A stretch of 40,187 nt of DNA from SW-4-43-9 sp047617985 (GCA_047617985.1 JBLGBS010000005.1:1-40187); one strand, 5' to 3'; shown: positions 14,748 to 22,940, numbered from the stretch's first letter. Program-made: numbers and translations. The notes: a model not told the origin generated them from the letters alone.

Positions 14748-15050
14748 CTACCTTTCAATTTCAAGCTTTGAAGTCCTGATCGGGTTTTGTCTCTTGTAGC
14801 TCTTGCCACATTCCTTGCAGTTGAACTCCAGATCCTTTTTCTCGGATGTCGGATTCTTCTGCCCTCTACTTCTGATTGCAGGGTTCTCATAAGGGAATGA
14901 TCCGTATCCTTTGTCAACCTTTCTCTGCCTCTTTCTGTGCTTCTTTTTCCAAGGACTTGCTGTCTGATTGGTTGGTTCTTTGAGTGTCTGCTCTGTGTGT
15001 TCGTCACAGTTCGGACAGTATCTCCTCTGCTCTTTTGGAATCTTGACCAT
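14748..15050 (-). CDS. rpl44e: Ribosomal protein L44e
   Basis: A 100-residue basic zinc-binding protein (eL42/L44e). I take MVKIPKEQRRYCPNCDEHTE as the N-terminus, with the ATG at 15048-15050 rather than the in-frame GTG nine bases earlier. Two cysteine pairs (CPNC near 12-15 and CKEC near 77-80) frame the basic linker KKKHRKRQRKVDKGYGSFPY. It begins the L44e-S27e pair. Confidence 0.94.
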   Translation of the reverse strand: MVKIPKEQRRYCPNCDEHTEQTLKEPTNQTASPWKKKHRKRQRKVDKGYGSFPYENPAIRSRGQKNPTSEKKDLEFNCKECGKSYKRQNPIRTSKLEIER

Positions 15051-15087
15051 ATCTATCACTCGTGCGGTTAAACTTTAAAAGGACTTC

Positions 15088-15726
15088 CTAACCCTGTTCG
15101 GAAACGATCCTTGTGCCGTTAAATTCTGAAGATTTCAGGTTTTCTGGTGTGCCGAGGACTACTCTGGTTTCAATATTTGATCTCTCGATTATATCCAGCG
15201 CAGTTGAGTCGATTAAATCATGTTTGCCAGCAGAGTTATTTCCATCTGTAAGCCTCTTCAGCTCTGAAATGCTGACACTCTCCATTTTCTCGGCACCCTC
15301 AATCTCCGGATCTTTATCATAAACTCCATCTACGCTGGTGGCGATAACCAGATCTGCTTCCAAAACCTCTGCGACAGTTGCTGCGACCGCATCAGTAGAG
15401 TAACCCGGAACCAATCCTCCCATGACAACATCCTGGTCGCTCTCTGCAGCTTTCCTCAACTCATCTACTGTTTCCGGGATTTCAGGGTATGAATCTAGCG
15501 CTACCGATAGTGTCTGAGCGTTCAGTCTAGTTGCTTTTATACCTATTAAATCCAGTTCTGCCTGGTTGCCGATTTCTTCCGCGGCAAGTATATTTTCCTT
15601 CAGTTTTCCGGCACCTGTGACAATTACTGACTGTTCTTCAGAACCAAACGCTTGCCAATACTGCTCAAGTTTATCCAGATTTTCCGTGAAAACCGATCCG
15701 CCGAGAGCGTATACTTTTTCAACCAT
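15088..15726 (-). CDS. pyrH: Uridylate kinase (archaeal PyrH-type)
   Basis: A 212-residue amino-acid-kinase-fold enzyme that phosphorylates UMP to UDP. Key features are the N-terminal LGGSVFTENLDKLEQYWQ, the glycine loop IVTGAGKLKENIL (about 35-47), MGGLVPGYSTDAVAATVAEVL (about 102-122) and ATSVDGVYDKDPEIE (about 128-142). Its start is immediately next to the GINS stop (15726/15727), so it belongs to the primase-GINS transcript. The N-terminal lysine-glycine loop is shortened compared with bacterial PyrH, as in other archaeal members. Confidence 0.9.
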   Translation of the reverse strand: MVEKVYALGGSVFTENLDKLEQYWQAFGSEEQSVIVTGAGKLKENILAAEEIGNQAELDLIGIKATRLNAQTLSVALDSYPEIPETVDELRKAAESDQDVVMGGLVPGYSTDAVAATVAEVLEADLVIATSVDGVYDKDPEIEGAEKMESVSISELKRLTDGNNSAGKHDLIDSTALDIIERSNIETRVVLGTPENLKSSEFNGTRIVSEQG

Positions 15727-16320
15727 TCAGTTCTCCACCTTCTCTGCGCTGCCCCGGTTTACAAGTATATCTGCGTTTTCCTCCGGTAGTTCTGTTTCTT
15801 CACCTTCTTCGAAAGGCCCGTATGATTCGAGATCAGTCCCCATAAACTCTGGAACATTTGACACTATCTTGACTTTTTCGTATCCCTCTCCTGATTCCTC
15901 CCCGGTTTCCTCCTCGACTTCCGGTTCTTCCTCTATCTCTGGTTCAGGCTCCGGAACCTGGACGTTTTCAGCTTCGTCCTCTATAACATCTTCAATACTG
16001 TCCGAATAAGTGTTGAATCTTTTCTTTATGTCGCGGAAGAACTCCTGCTCTCTGGGAAGAAGATTTAGCTTACTGCTTTTGACATCAGACTTGACCGATA
16101 TTTTGGCGTTTTTTACAATTTTATCCTGCCTCAAGCCTATTATCTTGTCAAGAACCCTTCTGGCGTTTTTGTACTCTCTATCGTCTACTCCTTCCTTCCT
16201 GTCCAGGTATCTGGAAGCTCTCAACAGAAAGTTATCGTCGAGCTCGGAAAGATTGTCCTGTCTCTTCTCTTTTTTCTGTATTTTTCTGAGATCGCTGAAT
16301 GTTAGTGCTTCGTCTTCCAT
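15727..16320 (-). CDS. gins51: GINS complex subunit Gins51 (Gins15)
   Basis: A 197-residue protein with the archaeal Gins51 layout: a helical A domain at the N-terminus (LTFSDLRKIQKKEKR through about 110), a very acidic linker (about 112-145) and the small B domain at the end. The B domain has FMGTDLESYGPFEEGEETEL (about 158-177) and NADILVNRGSAEKVE. GINS links MCM helicase to Cdc45/GAN and primase in the replisome. It lies between the primase and UMP kinase genes; PriS-Gins51 adjacency is common in archaea. Start ATG at 16318-16320. Confidence 0.9.
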   Translation of the reverse strand: MEDEALTFSDLRKIQKKEKRQDNLSELDDNFLLRASRYLDRKEGVDDREYKNARRVLDKIIGLRQDKIVKNAKISVKSDVKSSKLNLLPREQEFFRDIKKRFNTYSDSIEDVIEDEAENVQVPEPEPEIEEEPEVEEETGEESGEGYEKVKIVSNVPEFMGTDLESYGPFEEGEETELPEENADILVNRGSAEKVEN

Positions 16321-16365
16321 CCGGTTTCAGTTTGAGGTTTGAGTCAAAACTTTTTATCATAGTGG

Positions 16366-17757
16366 TCAGAGCTTTTTGACCTTGTCATCTTCCTGGCATT
16401 TCTGTACATGTTTCTTGTAGTAGCTCTCCATCTCATATTTTTTACCGCAGTAAGGGCATTCCATTTTTTCATCTTCCTCTTCTTCGTCCTCTTCACTTCC
16501 CGAGTCTCTCTTTTTAGCCTGGCGGAAAGCATAGCTCACCGGGTTCGGCACCTGCTCCTCTATGTGATCGCCTTCGTAGACCTGCATATCTTTGTAGTAG
16601 CCGTTGGAGTCGTAGTTTGGCGGAGGTACTTCCTCACCTCTCTGCTCATGCCACCTCAGCTGGGCTTTAACATATGTGTCAGAGAGAGCTTCTTCGTTCC
16701 TTTCATTCCATTCCCATATCTTGGCCTCTATCTGCTCCCAGGAGTAACCGACTGTCCGCAGAAAATTAATCAGTATAAACAGTCCCCGTTTTCTGCCGTC
16801 CTCTAACCCTTCCAGAATGTTGTTGATTGTGGGGGGGAAGTATTTCTCTGGGATCGCGTCATCAGGTCTTTCAAAGTCTCGATCTGCCCGCTCTCTTTTC
16901 TCCTGCTCTCTTTCCTCTCTTCTCTGCTCTATGAAATCCATTACCTGAACCGCGAGATTAGTCGCTTCCCCGGTCTCGTACTCATGAAGAAAACGGGTTT
17001 CGAAACCAATGTTATCCATTCTGGCATCTTCCTTTTTGAAATCCTCTATTTCCTCGATCTCGATTGGCTTGGAGACCAGCCAGCTTCCGTCATGCAGAGA
17101 GTAAGGCATCCGGAAAAGATGTCGGGAGCCCCAGTCGTTCTCAATATCCGATACCTGGTAAGGATCTAAACCATTATCCGTCTCCATCTCATCTCTGTAG
17201 TTGTACTCATCCACCAGCTCGATCATTTCCTGTTCAATATTTTCCCGGATATAGTTCACAATACCGCGCGGAAGCTCAGGATAGTGCTCAGAAATATGGT
17301 CTCCGCCTATAGTCTCTGGAAACGCCTCGCCTCTAACCCCGATGTGGAATCCTCTGTTACCCGAAAACTTGATACTGACATTCTCTATACCGTGCTCCTT
17401 TAACTCCTGTATAACTTTTCTCGCAGTTTCTTTGGACAATTCGAAAGAGTAGTCACAGTCAATATCTATTACCAGATCCCAGCCCTCTCTAAGCTTGTCG
17501 GCGTCATTTACTTTGTCGATTAGAAGCGGATTCCTCCATTTCTCCACAGAAGAGTGAAACGCGACCGCGCCATTATCCACTAACTGTTTGAAATCGCCGG
17601 GAAAGTTTATCGCGTCCGGTCTCTTGCCGTAACCGTTGGGGTAGGTTGGAGCTATTTCACGGTACTGAGAAACCTCGACCATCCGCTGGACTACCTCCTC
17701 CTGCTCGTAGTACTGTCTTATCTTCCAGTCCTGCGGTTTCTCCCCCTCACTCCCCAT
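16366..17757 (-). CDS. priS: DNA primase: PriS domain fused to PriL-CTD-like domain lacking Fe-S cysteines
   Basis: A 463-residue single-chain primase. Residues 1-275 are PriS: FHSSVEKWRNPLLI (68-80), the catalytic DLVIDIDCD (94-102; D98, D100), SGNRGFHIGV (132-141) and RMPYSLHDGSWLV (216-228). After a charged linker, residues 305-415 match the PriL C-terminal domain: FPPTINNILEGLEDGRKRG, INFLRTVGY, IWEWNERN, QLRWH, PPPNYDSNGYYKD and NPVSYA. In that domain family PPC, NCD, VC and LC cysteines bind a 4Fe-4S cluster; here they read T310, Y382, Y394 and non-Cys. A C2HC finger (C434, C437, H450, C454) ends the protein. It makes replication primers; upstream of gins51. Confidence 0.88.
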   Translation of the reverse strand: MGSEGEKPQDWKIRQYYEQEEVVQRMVEVSQYREIAPTYPNGYGKRPDAINFPGDFKQLVDNGAVAFHSSVEKWRNPLLIDKVNDADKLREGWDLVIDIDCDYSFELSKETARKVIQELKEHGIENVSIKFSGNRGFHIGVRGEAFPETIGGDHISEHYPELPRGIVNYIRENIEQEMIELVDEYNYRDEMETDNGLDPYQVSDIENDWGSRHLFRMPYSLHDGSWLVSKPIEIEEIEDFKKEDARMDNIGFETRFLHEYETGEATNLAVQVMDFIEQRREEREQEKRERADRDFERPDDAIPEKYFPPTINNILEGLEDGRKRGLFILINFLRTVGYSWEQIEAKIWEWNERNEEALSDTYVKAQLRWHEQRGEEVPPPNYDSNGYYKDMQVYEGDHIEEQVPNPVSYAFRQAKKRDSGSEEDEEEEDEKMECPYCGKKYEMESYYKKHVQKCQEDDKVKKL

Positions 17758-17780
17758 AAGTTAATCTGCGGGAGGAAAAT

Positions 17781-18203
17781 CTAAAAGTCTAAGTCAGCTT
17801 CAAGATAGTTCCGGATAAATTCTGCTGTGCTTTCATTCAGATCTAGTTGGTCTAGCGCCTCTCCAGGTTTTATCCAGATATATTCAGTGGCTTCTCTCTG
17901 ATCGAGTTCAACCTCCTTGTTTTCAGCTCTGGCCAGAAAGTTCAGGAATATGAAATGTGTATCTCTCTTGAAATCATCAGGTTTTCCGCCGTCTTTAGCC
18001 CGAAGAAACTCTATTTTATCTAACTCAAGTCCGGTTTCCTCCTTCACTTCCCTCCTCAAATTTTCCTCCATAGACTCTCCTTTCTCGATCTTTCCGCCCG
18101 GAACCAGCCATTTGTCCTGCCATTTCGGGCTTTTCATAAGAAATATTTCATCTTTCTCGTTGAGAATCAGTGCACCGGTAGCAGGAACAGCGTACTCAGT
18201 CAT
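17781..18203 (-). CDS. Nudix hydrolase (MutT-like)
   Basis: A 140-residue Nudix protein. The Nudix box is complete: GGKIEKGESMEENLRREV followed by KEETGLEL (about 37-62), fitting GX5EX7REUXEEXGU. The N-terminus EYAVPATGALILNEKDEIFL is the usual first strands, and KWLVPGG-type lead-in residues are present (DKWLVPGG). The substrate, an oxidised or modified nucleotide or related diphosphate, cannot be told. It lies 23 bp upstream of the primase gene and is probably on the same transcript. Confidence 0.92.
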   Translation of the reverse strand: MTEYAVPATGALILNEKDEIFLMKSPKWQDKWLVPGGKIEKGESMEENLRREVKEETGLELDKIEFLRAKDGGKPDDFKRDTHFIFLNFLARAENKEVELDQREATEYIWIKPGEALDQLDLNESTAEFIRNYLEADLDF

Positions 18204-18227
18204 AGAAATTCTTTGAGTTTGAACTCT

Positions 18228-18599
18228 TTAGTCTTCTTCGAAATCTAGGGCTACTGAGTTGATACAGTATCTTTTGCCGGTTGGCTCCGGACCATCATCG
18301 AATACATGGCCGAGATGGGATTCACAGTTCGAACATACAACTTCTGTTCTCTCCATTCCATGTCTATCGTCCTCTCTGAACTCGACTGATCCCTCTATAG
18401 CATCGTAAAACGAGGGCCAGCCTGAGCCGGATCCGAATTTGGTTCCAGAATCAAATATTTTCTGGCCACAGGCTTTACAGCAGTAATTACCGTCCTCTTT
18501 ATGATCTAGGTATTTGCCTGTACCTTTAGGCTCTGTACCTCTGTTCCTCAGAACTTCGTACTCCTTTTCCGAAAGGTGTTCAAATTCGGATTCTTTCAT
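18228..18599 (-). CDS. msrB: Peptide-methionine (R)-S-oxide reductase MsrB
   Basis: A 123-residue MsrB that repairs methionine-R-sulfoxide in proteins. Two zinc-binding CxxC pairs (C41/C44 in CKACG; C89/C92 in CSNC), GSGSGWPSFYDAI (57-69) and the active site RYCINSVAL (110-118, catalytic C112) are all present. The length fits single-domain MsrB. No MsrA gene is seen in the window. It is 25 bp upstream of the Nudix gene in the same direction, so an oxidative-damage pair is plausible. Confidence 0.95.
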   Translation of the reverse strand: MKESEFEHLSEKEYEVLRNRGTEPKGTGKYLDHKEDGNYCCKACGQKIFDSGTKFGSGSGWPSFYDAIEGSVEFREDDRHGMERTEVVCSNCESHLGHVFDDGPEPTGKRYCINSVALDFEED

Positions 18600-18643
18600 A
18601 TTTAATTATGGATCACTGATCTAGATAAGTTCTCTGGTCAATC

Positions 18644-18994
18644 TTACAGAAGCTTTTCTACTTCCTGCTCTGCTTCTTCTAAATATTCTGTATCCATTTC
18701 GCTCATCTGAAATCTGTAATTACTGTTTCGTACTTCTTCATCCCAGAGCTCTAGAATTCCAATATTGGCTAACGCCACGCTAGCCTTTCCAAAGAATGCT
18801 CTAGCTCTATTCGGATTTTCCAGCTCCGAATATAGATCTTCTGCATTCGGCTGTGGCTTTTCTGTCTGCTTTAAGGCGCTGAAGACTTCATCGTAGCACT
18901 CCCTAACTGCATCCTGGTAAGGAGAGTTAAGCTCCCGGTATCTTTCTTCAAAATCTCTTTCCAAAAGTTTTTCTTTCCAGTCTTCAGTTTTCAT
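18644..18994 (-). CDS. Small helical acidic protein, unknown
   Basis: A 116-residue, largely helical protein (MKTEDWKEKLLERDFEERYR at the start; EEAEQEVEKLL at the end) with one Cys and no membrane segment or signal peptide. It ends a run of three unknown genes after PCNA, 5 nt from the preceding one, so co-transcription with pcn is likely. No family is recognised. Confidence 0.62.
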   Translation of the reverse strand: MKTEDWKEKLLERDFEERYRELNSPYQDAVRECYDEVFSALKQTEKPQPNAEDLYSELENPNRARAFFGKASVALANIGILELWDEEVRNSNYRFQMSEMDTEYLEEAEQEVEKLL

Positions 18995-18999
18995 AAATA

Positions 19000-19359
19000 T
19001 TAATTGTGTTCAAGAAGGTCATCAATATTGGATGATTTCTCCTCTTTTGGTGTTCCAAGTCCAAGGGATTCAGAGAATTCTTCAAGACCGGTGTATTTCC
19101 CTTCTTCATCTGTTTCAAGTAAATGTGTGCCTAGAGCTGATCCGGAGCTTGGAGGGTCATATATCTCCATAAAAGCAGTGTAGGCTGAGGAAAATCCTCG
19201 TTTATCATTTGTTTCCATCTCTGATCTGAGATGTCTCATTTTAGCCCAGTCTCTATCAGTTTTCTGGATCGATCGGTATATATCTTCCCAATTTCTTGAA
19301 AGAGCTTCTCTTTGATACTTGTCTAGGTTTTGAAATCCTCTACTCCATTCTTCTTCCAT
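19000..19359 (-). CDS. Small acidic protein, unknown
   Basis: A 119-residue protein: a charged helical first half (WSRGFQNLDKYQREALSRNW) and a Gly/Ser-containing loop, PPSSGSALGTHL, near residues 69-80. The tail EEKSSNIDDLLEHN could be a short binding motif. It is the middle gene of the three unknown genes following PCNA. It has no cysteine, signal peptide or membrane segment. No family is recognised. Confidence 0.62.
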   Translation of the reverse strand: MEEEWSRGFQNLDKYQREALSRNWEDIYRSIQKTDRDWAKMRHLRSEMETNDKRGFSSAYTAFMEIYDPPSSGSALGTHLLETDEEGKYTGLEEFSESLGLGTPKEEKSSNIDDLLEHN

Positions 19360-19379
19360 TGTGCTTGTTTAACCTTTCA

Positions 19380-19661
19380 TTAACCTTGTCTTTCGTGGTT
19401 TTCAAGAGCTTCTTCAACTTCTTCAAGTACCGAGTTATAACTGAAATCTTCTTCAGTAGTCCAGACCATTTCTCCGTTATTTATCTCGCTTTCCACATAA
19501 TCTAGCTTTTTAAGTGATCTGGCAACTGCCACATACTCCTGTTTCTCGTATGGGTCTTCTGATGTTGCTTCAGAGTTTTTACTGAGGTAGAGAATTACAT
19601 CATCTCTTTTGTCGTCGGTAAGCACATCATGTGCCTGACTACTCAGCGACCTTGTTGACAT
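19380..19661 (-). CDS. Possible small winged-helix-like protein after PCNA
   Basis: A 93-residue protein starting MSTRSLSSQAHDVLTDDKRD. The pattern helix-helix (DDVILYLSKN, YVAVARSLKKLDYVESE) then a short hairpin (NNGEMVWTTEE) is reminiscent of a winged helix-turn-helix, but I cannot confirm it. It starts 2 nt after the PCNA stop, giving tight coupling to pcn. No close family is recognised; a DNA-binding or clamp-associated role is speculative. Confidence 0.6.
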   Translation of the reverse strand: MSTRSLSSQAHDVLTDDKRDDVILYLSKNSEATSEDPYEKQEYVAVARSLKKLDYVESEINNGEMVWTTEEDFSYNSVLEEVEEALENHERQG

Positions 19662-19663
19662 TC

Positions 19664-20416
19664 CTAATCCTCTTCGATTCTTGGTGCGAGTACGAAGCTT
19701 AGTCTTGCTTTTTCAGGTACTTCGAAGTTGAGTCTCATTGGGAAGTCGTTGCCGAGTCTCAGCTGAAGTGTTTCGCTGAGTTTTTTCGCTCCGGTGATGG
19801 AGTTCAGGTAGTCAAGTGAGAACATTGATTTGCACTGTGAGCCATCAATTTCCATCAGTCCTTCGCTTCCTTCCTGAATGTTAAATTTGACGTTGCTCTG
19901 GTCTCCTTCTGCCTCGATTGTCAGCGAGTCTCCGTCTGAAGAAATTGTGACCGAGTCGCCGACAACCATAGCATCTTTGATTGCGCTTTCAAGCACGGAG
20001 GTCTCAAGTTCGGCTGTTACATCGAAGTCAAGCTGGTCTGTGCTTGGAATGTCATCCTCTGAAAGGTTGAGGATCGGCAGTGAGAAGTCTCTTGTGGATG
20101 AGTCCTCCATTGTGATGTAGAACTTGGATTCGTCCTCCTTTACCTCGAATGTTAGTGTGTCACCGGAGTTTGCTCTTCTTAGAATTGAGTAAAAGTTTTC
20201 CAGGTTTAGCCCGACCTTTGTCTCTTCATCAAGTTCATAGGATTCGAATACATCTTCCTCTATCTTGAAGTCAACAAGCGCGACCATCGCTGGGTCTGCT
20301 GCGATTAGATGGATTCCATCCTCTTTCAGCTGGAACAGTCCTTCTGAAATCAGGTCTGAAATGGTTTTCATCGAATCCTGTACAAGTCCTACGTCCTCTA
20401 GTTCTGCTTTAAACAC
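19664..20416 (-). CDS. pcn: Sliding clamp PCNA
   Basis: A 250-residue two-domain clamp. The N-terminus is MFKAELEDVGLVQDSMKTIS, followed by GIHLIAADPAMVALVDFKI (about 34-52) and LNLENFYSILRRANSGDTL (about 70-88). The interdomain region, FSLDYLNSITGAKKL and the C-terminal ARLSFVLAPRIEED are PCNA hallmarks. The trimer encircles DNA and tethers polymerases and repair factors carrying PIP boxes, such as NreA and Pol IV in this window. The start is a GTG complementary to 20414-20416; the nearby ATG is out of frame and meets a stop at once. Confidence 0.96.
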   Translation of the reverse strand: MFKAELEDVGLVQDSMKTISDLISEGLFQLKEDGIHLIAADPAMVALVDFKIEEDVFESYELDEETKVGLNLENFYSILRRANSGDTLTFEVKEDESKFYITMEDSSTRDFSLPILNLSEDDIPSTDQLDFDVTAELETSVLESAIKDAMVVGDSVTISSDGDSLTIEAEGDQSNVKFNIQEGSEGLMEIDGSQCKSMFSLDYLNSITGAKKLSETLQLRLGNDFPMRLNFEVPEKARLSFVLAPRIEED

Positions 20417-20430
20417 TCATCTCACCGTTA

Positions 20431-20766
20431 TTATTCAGAGGTGTTAACAATTTTTTTAACTCTGTTGTAGGTTTCCATATCCACATCTTCAAGGCTGTGG
20501 ACTATCTCTGCCTGTATTTCAAAGCTGTCAGGTGTTGGAAGTACTCGTCCGAGAACCCGGATTTTGTCGTTTTCTTCGATACCCTCGATATCGTCTTCCT
20601 GCATAAATATCTCCACTGATCCGGTACTATCGTCCACAGTGACTGATTCTTCCTCAACCGAGATCACTGTCCCGACGACCCTACATCTGATATCCCGCTG
20701 TGGGTCAATGTCCTCGATATTTTTGGGCTTTGCAGGCGCTCTTCTCTGCTGTTGTTGGTCTGGCAT
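20431..20766 (-). CDS. OB-fold protein, RPA-like single-stranded DNA-binding subunit
   Basis: A 111-residue protein. A Gln/Pro-rich start (MPDQQQQRRAPAKP) precedes an OB fold, RCRVVGTVISVEEESVTVDD then GSVEIFMQEDDIEG (about 27-63), and IRVLGRVLPTPDSFEIQAEI. A C-terminal helix follows. This matches the small RPA-like or OB-fold nucleic-acid-binding proteins of archaea. I start at ATG 20766 because AT-rich promoter sequence (about 20783-20797) sits 20-30 nt upstream; an alternative ATG at 20808 would add 14 residues. It lies 14 nt upstream of pcn, which fits a replication role. Confidence 0.78.
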   Translation of the reverse strand: MPDQQQQRRAPAKPKNIEDIDPQRDIRCRVVGTVISVEEESVTVDDSTGSVEIFMQEDDIEGIEENDKIRVLGRVLPTPDSFEIQAEIVHSLEDVDMETYNRVKKIVNTSE

Positions 20767-20869
20767 ACTGGAAATATTTGGATTAAATGTTTTAACTATT
20801 CCGCGCATCTGAAGTAGAAAAAGCCGTATAATCCCGGGTTTCAAATACCGTTCTCTACAATCATTTAAC

Positions 20870-21439
20870 ATGGATCTACTGGGGAAGAAAGGAGAGGAAG
20901 CGGTCGACGAACTGACCGAAGTAGAGGATCGGGTTAAGACTCTTGAATCACATCTGAATGCCGTTGATTCTGCTCTACAGGATTTTGTGGACAACTATCA
21001 ATCTGTTTTAACCGACGAGATGAGCTACCAGGAAGAGGAGCTGGATAGGCTTAGAGAGATAGTCAGGAAGGAGAAGTTTGAAGAGGACGAGGTAGACACT
21101 GTTAAGAAACGGCTTGGAAGACTGGAGACGAAGATTTCAAGCCTGAAAAAAGGAAAAGAAGACAATCTGGAAAGAATACTCTACACGGTAAAGGATATAC
21201 GCAGAAATATTAAGGACTCAAAAGAGGATATAACCGAACTGGAGAAACGTATAGACGATCTTGAAAGCGAATTTTACATGTACAGAAACAACAAGGAGTA
21301 TGACTTCGAGAAAAAGCTTGATGAGAGAGATTACCAGAAAGACAGAAAGGAAATGAAGCAGGAAATCGCCAGGTTAAGGACTTCTATAAGAGCACTGGCG
21401 GATGAAATAGATGAAGAAGAGAAAATTGAACTGGAATGA
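20870..21439 (+). CDS. Long coiled-coil protein, unknown
   Basis: A 189-residue protein that is almost entirely coiled coil. It starts MDLLGKKGEEAVDELTEVED and carries heptad repeats throughout (RVKTLESHLNAVDSALQDF, VKKRLGRLETKISSLKKG, LEKRIDDLESEFYMYRNN). No enzymatic motif, cysteine or signal is present. A TATA-like box (tttcaaatac, 20839-20848) lies about 27 nt before the ATG. It is divergent from the RPA-like/PCNA operon and convergent with tfs. A structural or scaffold role is likely; the family is unknown. Confidence 0.72.
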   Translation: MDLLGKKGEEAVDELTEVEDRVKTLESHLNAVDSALQDFVDNYQSVLTDEMSYQEEELDRLREIVRKEKFEEDEVDTVKKRLGRLETKISSLKKGKEDNLERILYTVKDIRRNIKDSKEDITELEKRIDDLESEFYMYRNNKEYDFEKKLDERDYQKDRKEMKQEIARLRTSIRALADEIDEEEKIELE

Positions 21440-21454
21440 ATTCAGTTGCCCAGC

Positions 21455-21805
21455 TTAGTCATACTCTTTGTGAACGTTCCCGCATTCTGTACATTCATAG
21501 AATCTTGTTGGAGGTTCGTCGGAGCTTCTGGTCTGCTCCATCCACCACTCATGCTCTTTCTCGTCCTGTTTATCATCTGAACAGTTAGGACATTCTTTCA
21601 TTGTGGTTGGTCTTGTGGTTTCCTGGTCGTCCTCCGAGGAAACGTTCAGTCGATCCATCGGATCTTCTTCTTTTTCTTCAGTAACCTTCATTTCGTCGGC
21701 TTCTACGTCTTCCTGGAACTCTCCGCAGTTCCTGCATTTCATTTTTGATTCGCCGTTTGCTTTCTCTGAGACAAGCATTCCTCCGCATTCATCACAGAAC
21801 TTCAT
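21455..21805 (-). CDS. tfs: Transcription elongation factor TFS (TFIIS-like)
   Basis: A 116-residue protein with two zinc ribbons. The N-terminal one is MKFCDECGGMLV with KCRNCG (C4, C7, C24, C27), and the C-terminal one has KECPNCSDDK with YECTECGNVH. The acidic loop R-S-S-D-E-P in MEQTRSSDEPPTRF is the catalytic hairpin that stimulates transcript cleavage by backtracked RNA polymerase. The second ribbon's loop EKEHEWWMEQ is typical. It lies upstream of the other minus-strand genes as its own unit. Confidence 0.95.
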   Translation of the reverse strand: MKFCDECGGMLVSEKANGESKMKCRNCGEFQEDVEADEMKVTEEKEEDPMDRLNVSSEDDQETTRPTTMKECPNCSDDKQDEKEHEWWMEQTRSSDEPPTRFYECTECGNVHKEYD

Positions 21806-21852
21806 TGTTGACCTGAATTACTTACTGAAGCTTTAAATAGGGTGACCCCTTT

Positions 21853-22359
21853 CTATACCCTCTTGCAGGAAGGAGTGTTATCAATGACAAGTGGTCTGTC
21901 ACCTGAGAAACCTGTAAGATCCATCGCCAGAATCTTCACCAGACCAACCCTTGGAACTGAGAACAGGGCTTTTCCATGAATCTGATCCGGCGTAATATTT
22001 TTCTCGAACTCGTGCTGACCTCTAGTGTTGTCGCCTTTGGTCTCTACATGATCATCTGTTTTCAGTATCACTCTGTGGATTATCGGAATATTTACCTGAG
22101 GACTTTCAGCGTCGTAAACTATTACATCACCCTCGTTAATATCCTCAAACCTCTCGCCCTCAACAATTATAACATCACCAACATTGTATTCCGGATACAT
22201 CGAGCAGGATACAACCGTTACCACCGGTTTGTCAGTGTCCAGTATAACACCTGTCGTCTGAATTATTCCGAACGCCAGTATTAGAGCTACAGCGAAAAAG
22301 TAGAATTCATTAAATACTCTTGAATCCTTCACGCTCTGCCACTTATCCCGGAGATCCAT
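21853..22359 (-). CDS. Signal peptidase I, archaeal/ER type (S26B)
   Basis: A 168-residue membrane-anchored serine protease that removes Sec signal peptides. One N-terminal membrane anchor (about 20-41) is followed by the catalytic Ser53 in SCSMYPEY, then His95 in IPIIHRVI and Asp110 in ETKGDNTRG, the Ser-His-Asp arrangement of archaeal Sec11-type enzymes. The usual SGSMEP is SCSMYP here. The active site faces outside the cell. It is a single gene near TFS. Confidence 0.93.
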   Translation of the reverse strand: MDLRDKWQSVKDSRVFNEFYFFAVALILAFGIIQTTGVILDTDKPVVTVVSCSMYPEYNVGDVIIVEGERFEDINEGDVIVYDAESPQVNIPIIHRVILKTDDHVETKGDNTRGQHEFEKNITPDQIHGKALFSVPRVGLVKILAMDLTGFSGDRPLVIDNTPSCKRV

Positions 22360-22395
22360 ATTGATTTATTCGATAACGCTTCTTTTATAACGGTT

Positions 22396-22914
22396 TCAAT
22401 CCCTGCCCTGGAAAGCATTACCTATTAAATCCGCAGCTCTGACAGCTTCCGGTATATTTCCCTGAACCGTCGCTTTCTCCACAAAACACTTTGCTTCATC
22501 CAAATCACATCCTGCAAACTGGATGAATAAGCCCTCATATTTGTGAACTTCAGGCAGATTATCGACAACTCCCGAATCAAGTCCTGCTGACTCCATACCG
22601 CTCCGCACAGCCTGTTTGTCCGGACTGTTATTCGTAACGGCTACAACAGGTTTCCCGGTGTACCTGGAAATACTCCTGATATCGGCTACATTGAACCCGT
22701 TGAAGCTGATACCGTCCAGAAAAATAACGGCTATATCTTGGTTGAAAAGTCTGTAAAGCTGTAGAATATCTTCAGTGGATTCCCCACCGTCTGGTTTCTG
22801 ATCTATTGCCTCTACCTGCTCCATGAACTCTGTTCCACGGTAGGAAACACCGATCAGCTTCTCAGCTTCGCGTGGGCCATCATCGATTCCCAGAAACCTG
22901 AGACCTTCCTTCAT
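22396..22914 (-). CDS. DUF99 family protein (endonuclease V-like fold)
   Basis: A 172-residue DUF99 protein. Family blocks are RFLGIDDGPR (6-15), VIFLDGISFNGFNVADI (about 63-79), GKPVVAVTNNSPD and the C-terminal RAADLIGNAF. DUF99 proteins have an endonuclease V-related fold but no proven activity in archaea that I know of. It lies 26 nt downstream of rpoL and is probably co-transcribed with the rpoL-methyltransferase-phosphatase group. Confidence 0.88.
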   Translation of the reverse strand: MKEGLRFLGIDDGPREAEKLIGVSYRGTEFMEQVEAIDQKPDGGESTEDILQLYRLFNQDIAVIFLDGISFNGFNVADIRSISRYTGKPVVAVTNNSPDKQAVRSGMESAGLDSGVVDNLPEVHKYEGLFIQFAGCDLDEAKCFVEKATVQGNIPEAVRAADLIGNAFQGRD

Positions 22915-22940
22915 ATCAGTTAATACTGTTCTGAAGAGGA

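Noticed and set aside
20767..20994. N-terminal extension of the RPA-like protein in the same frame
   Set aside because: The extension is Ser/Arg/Cys-rich, overlaps the divergent coiled-coil gene, and the promoter-like region lies inside it.
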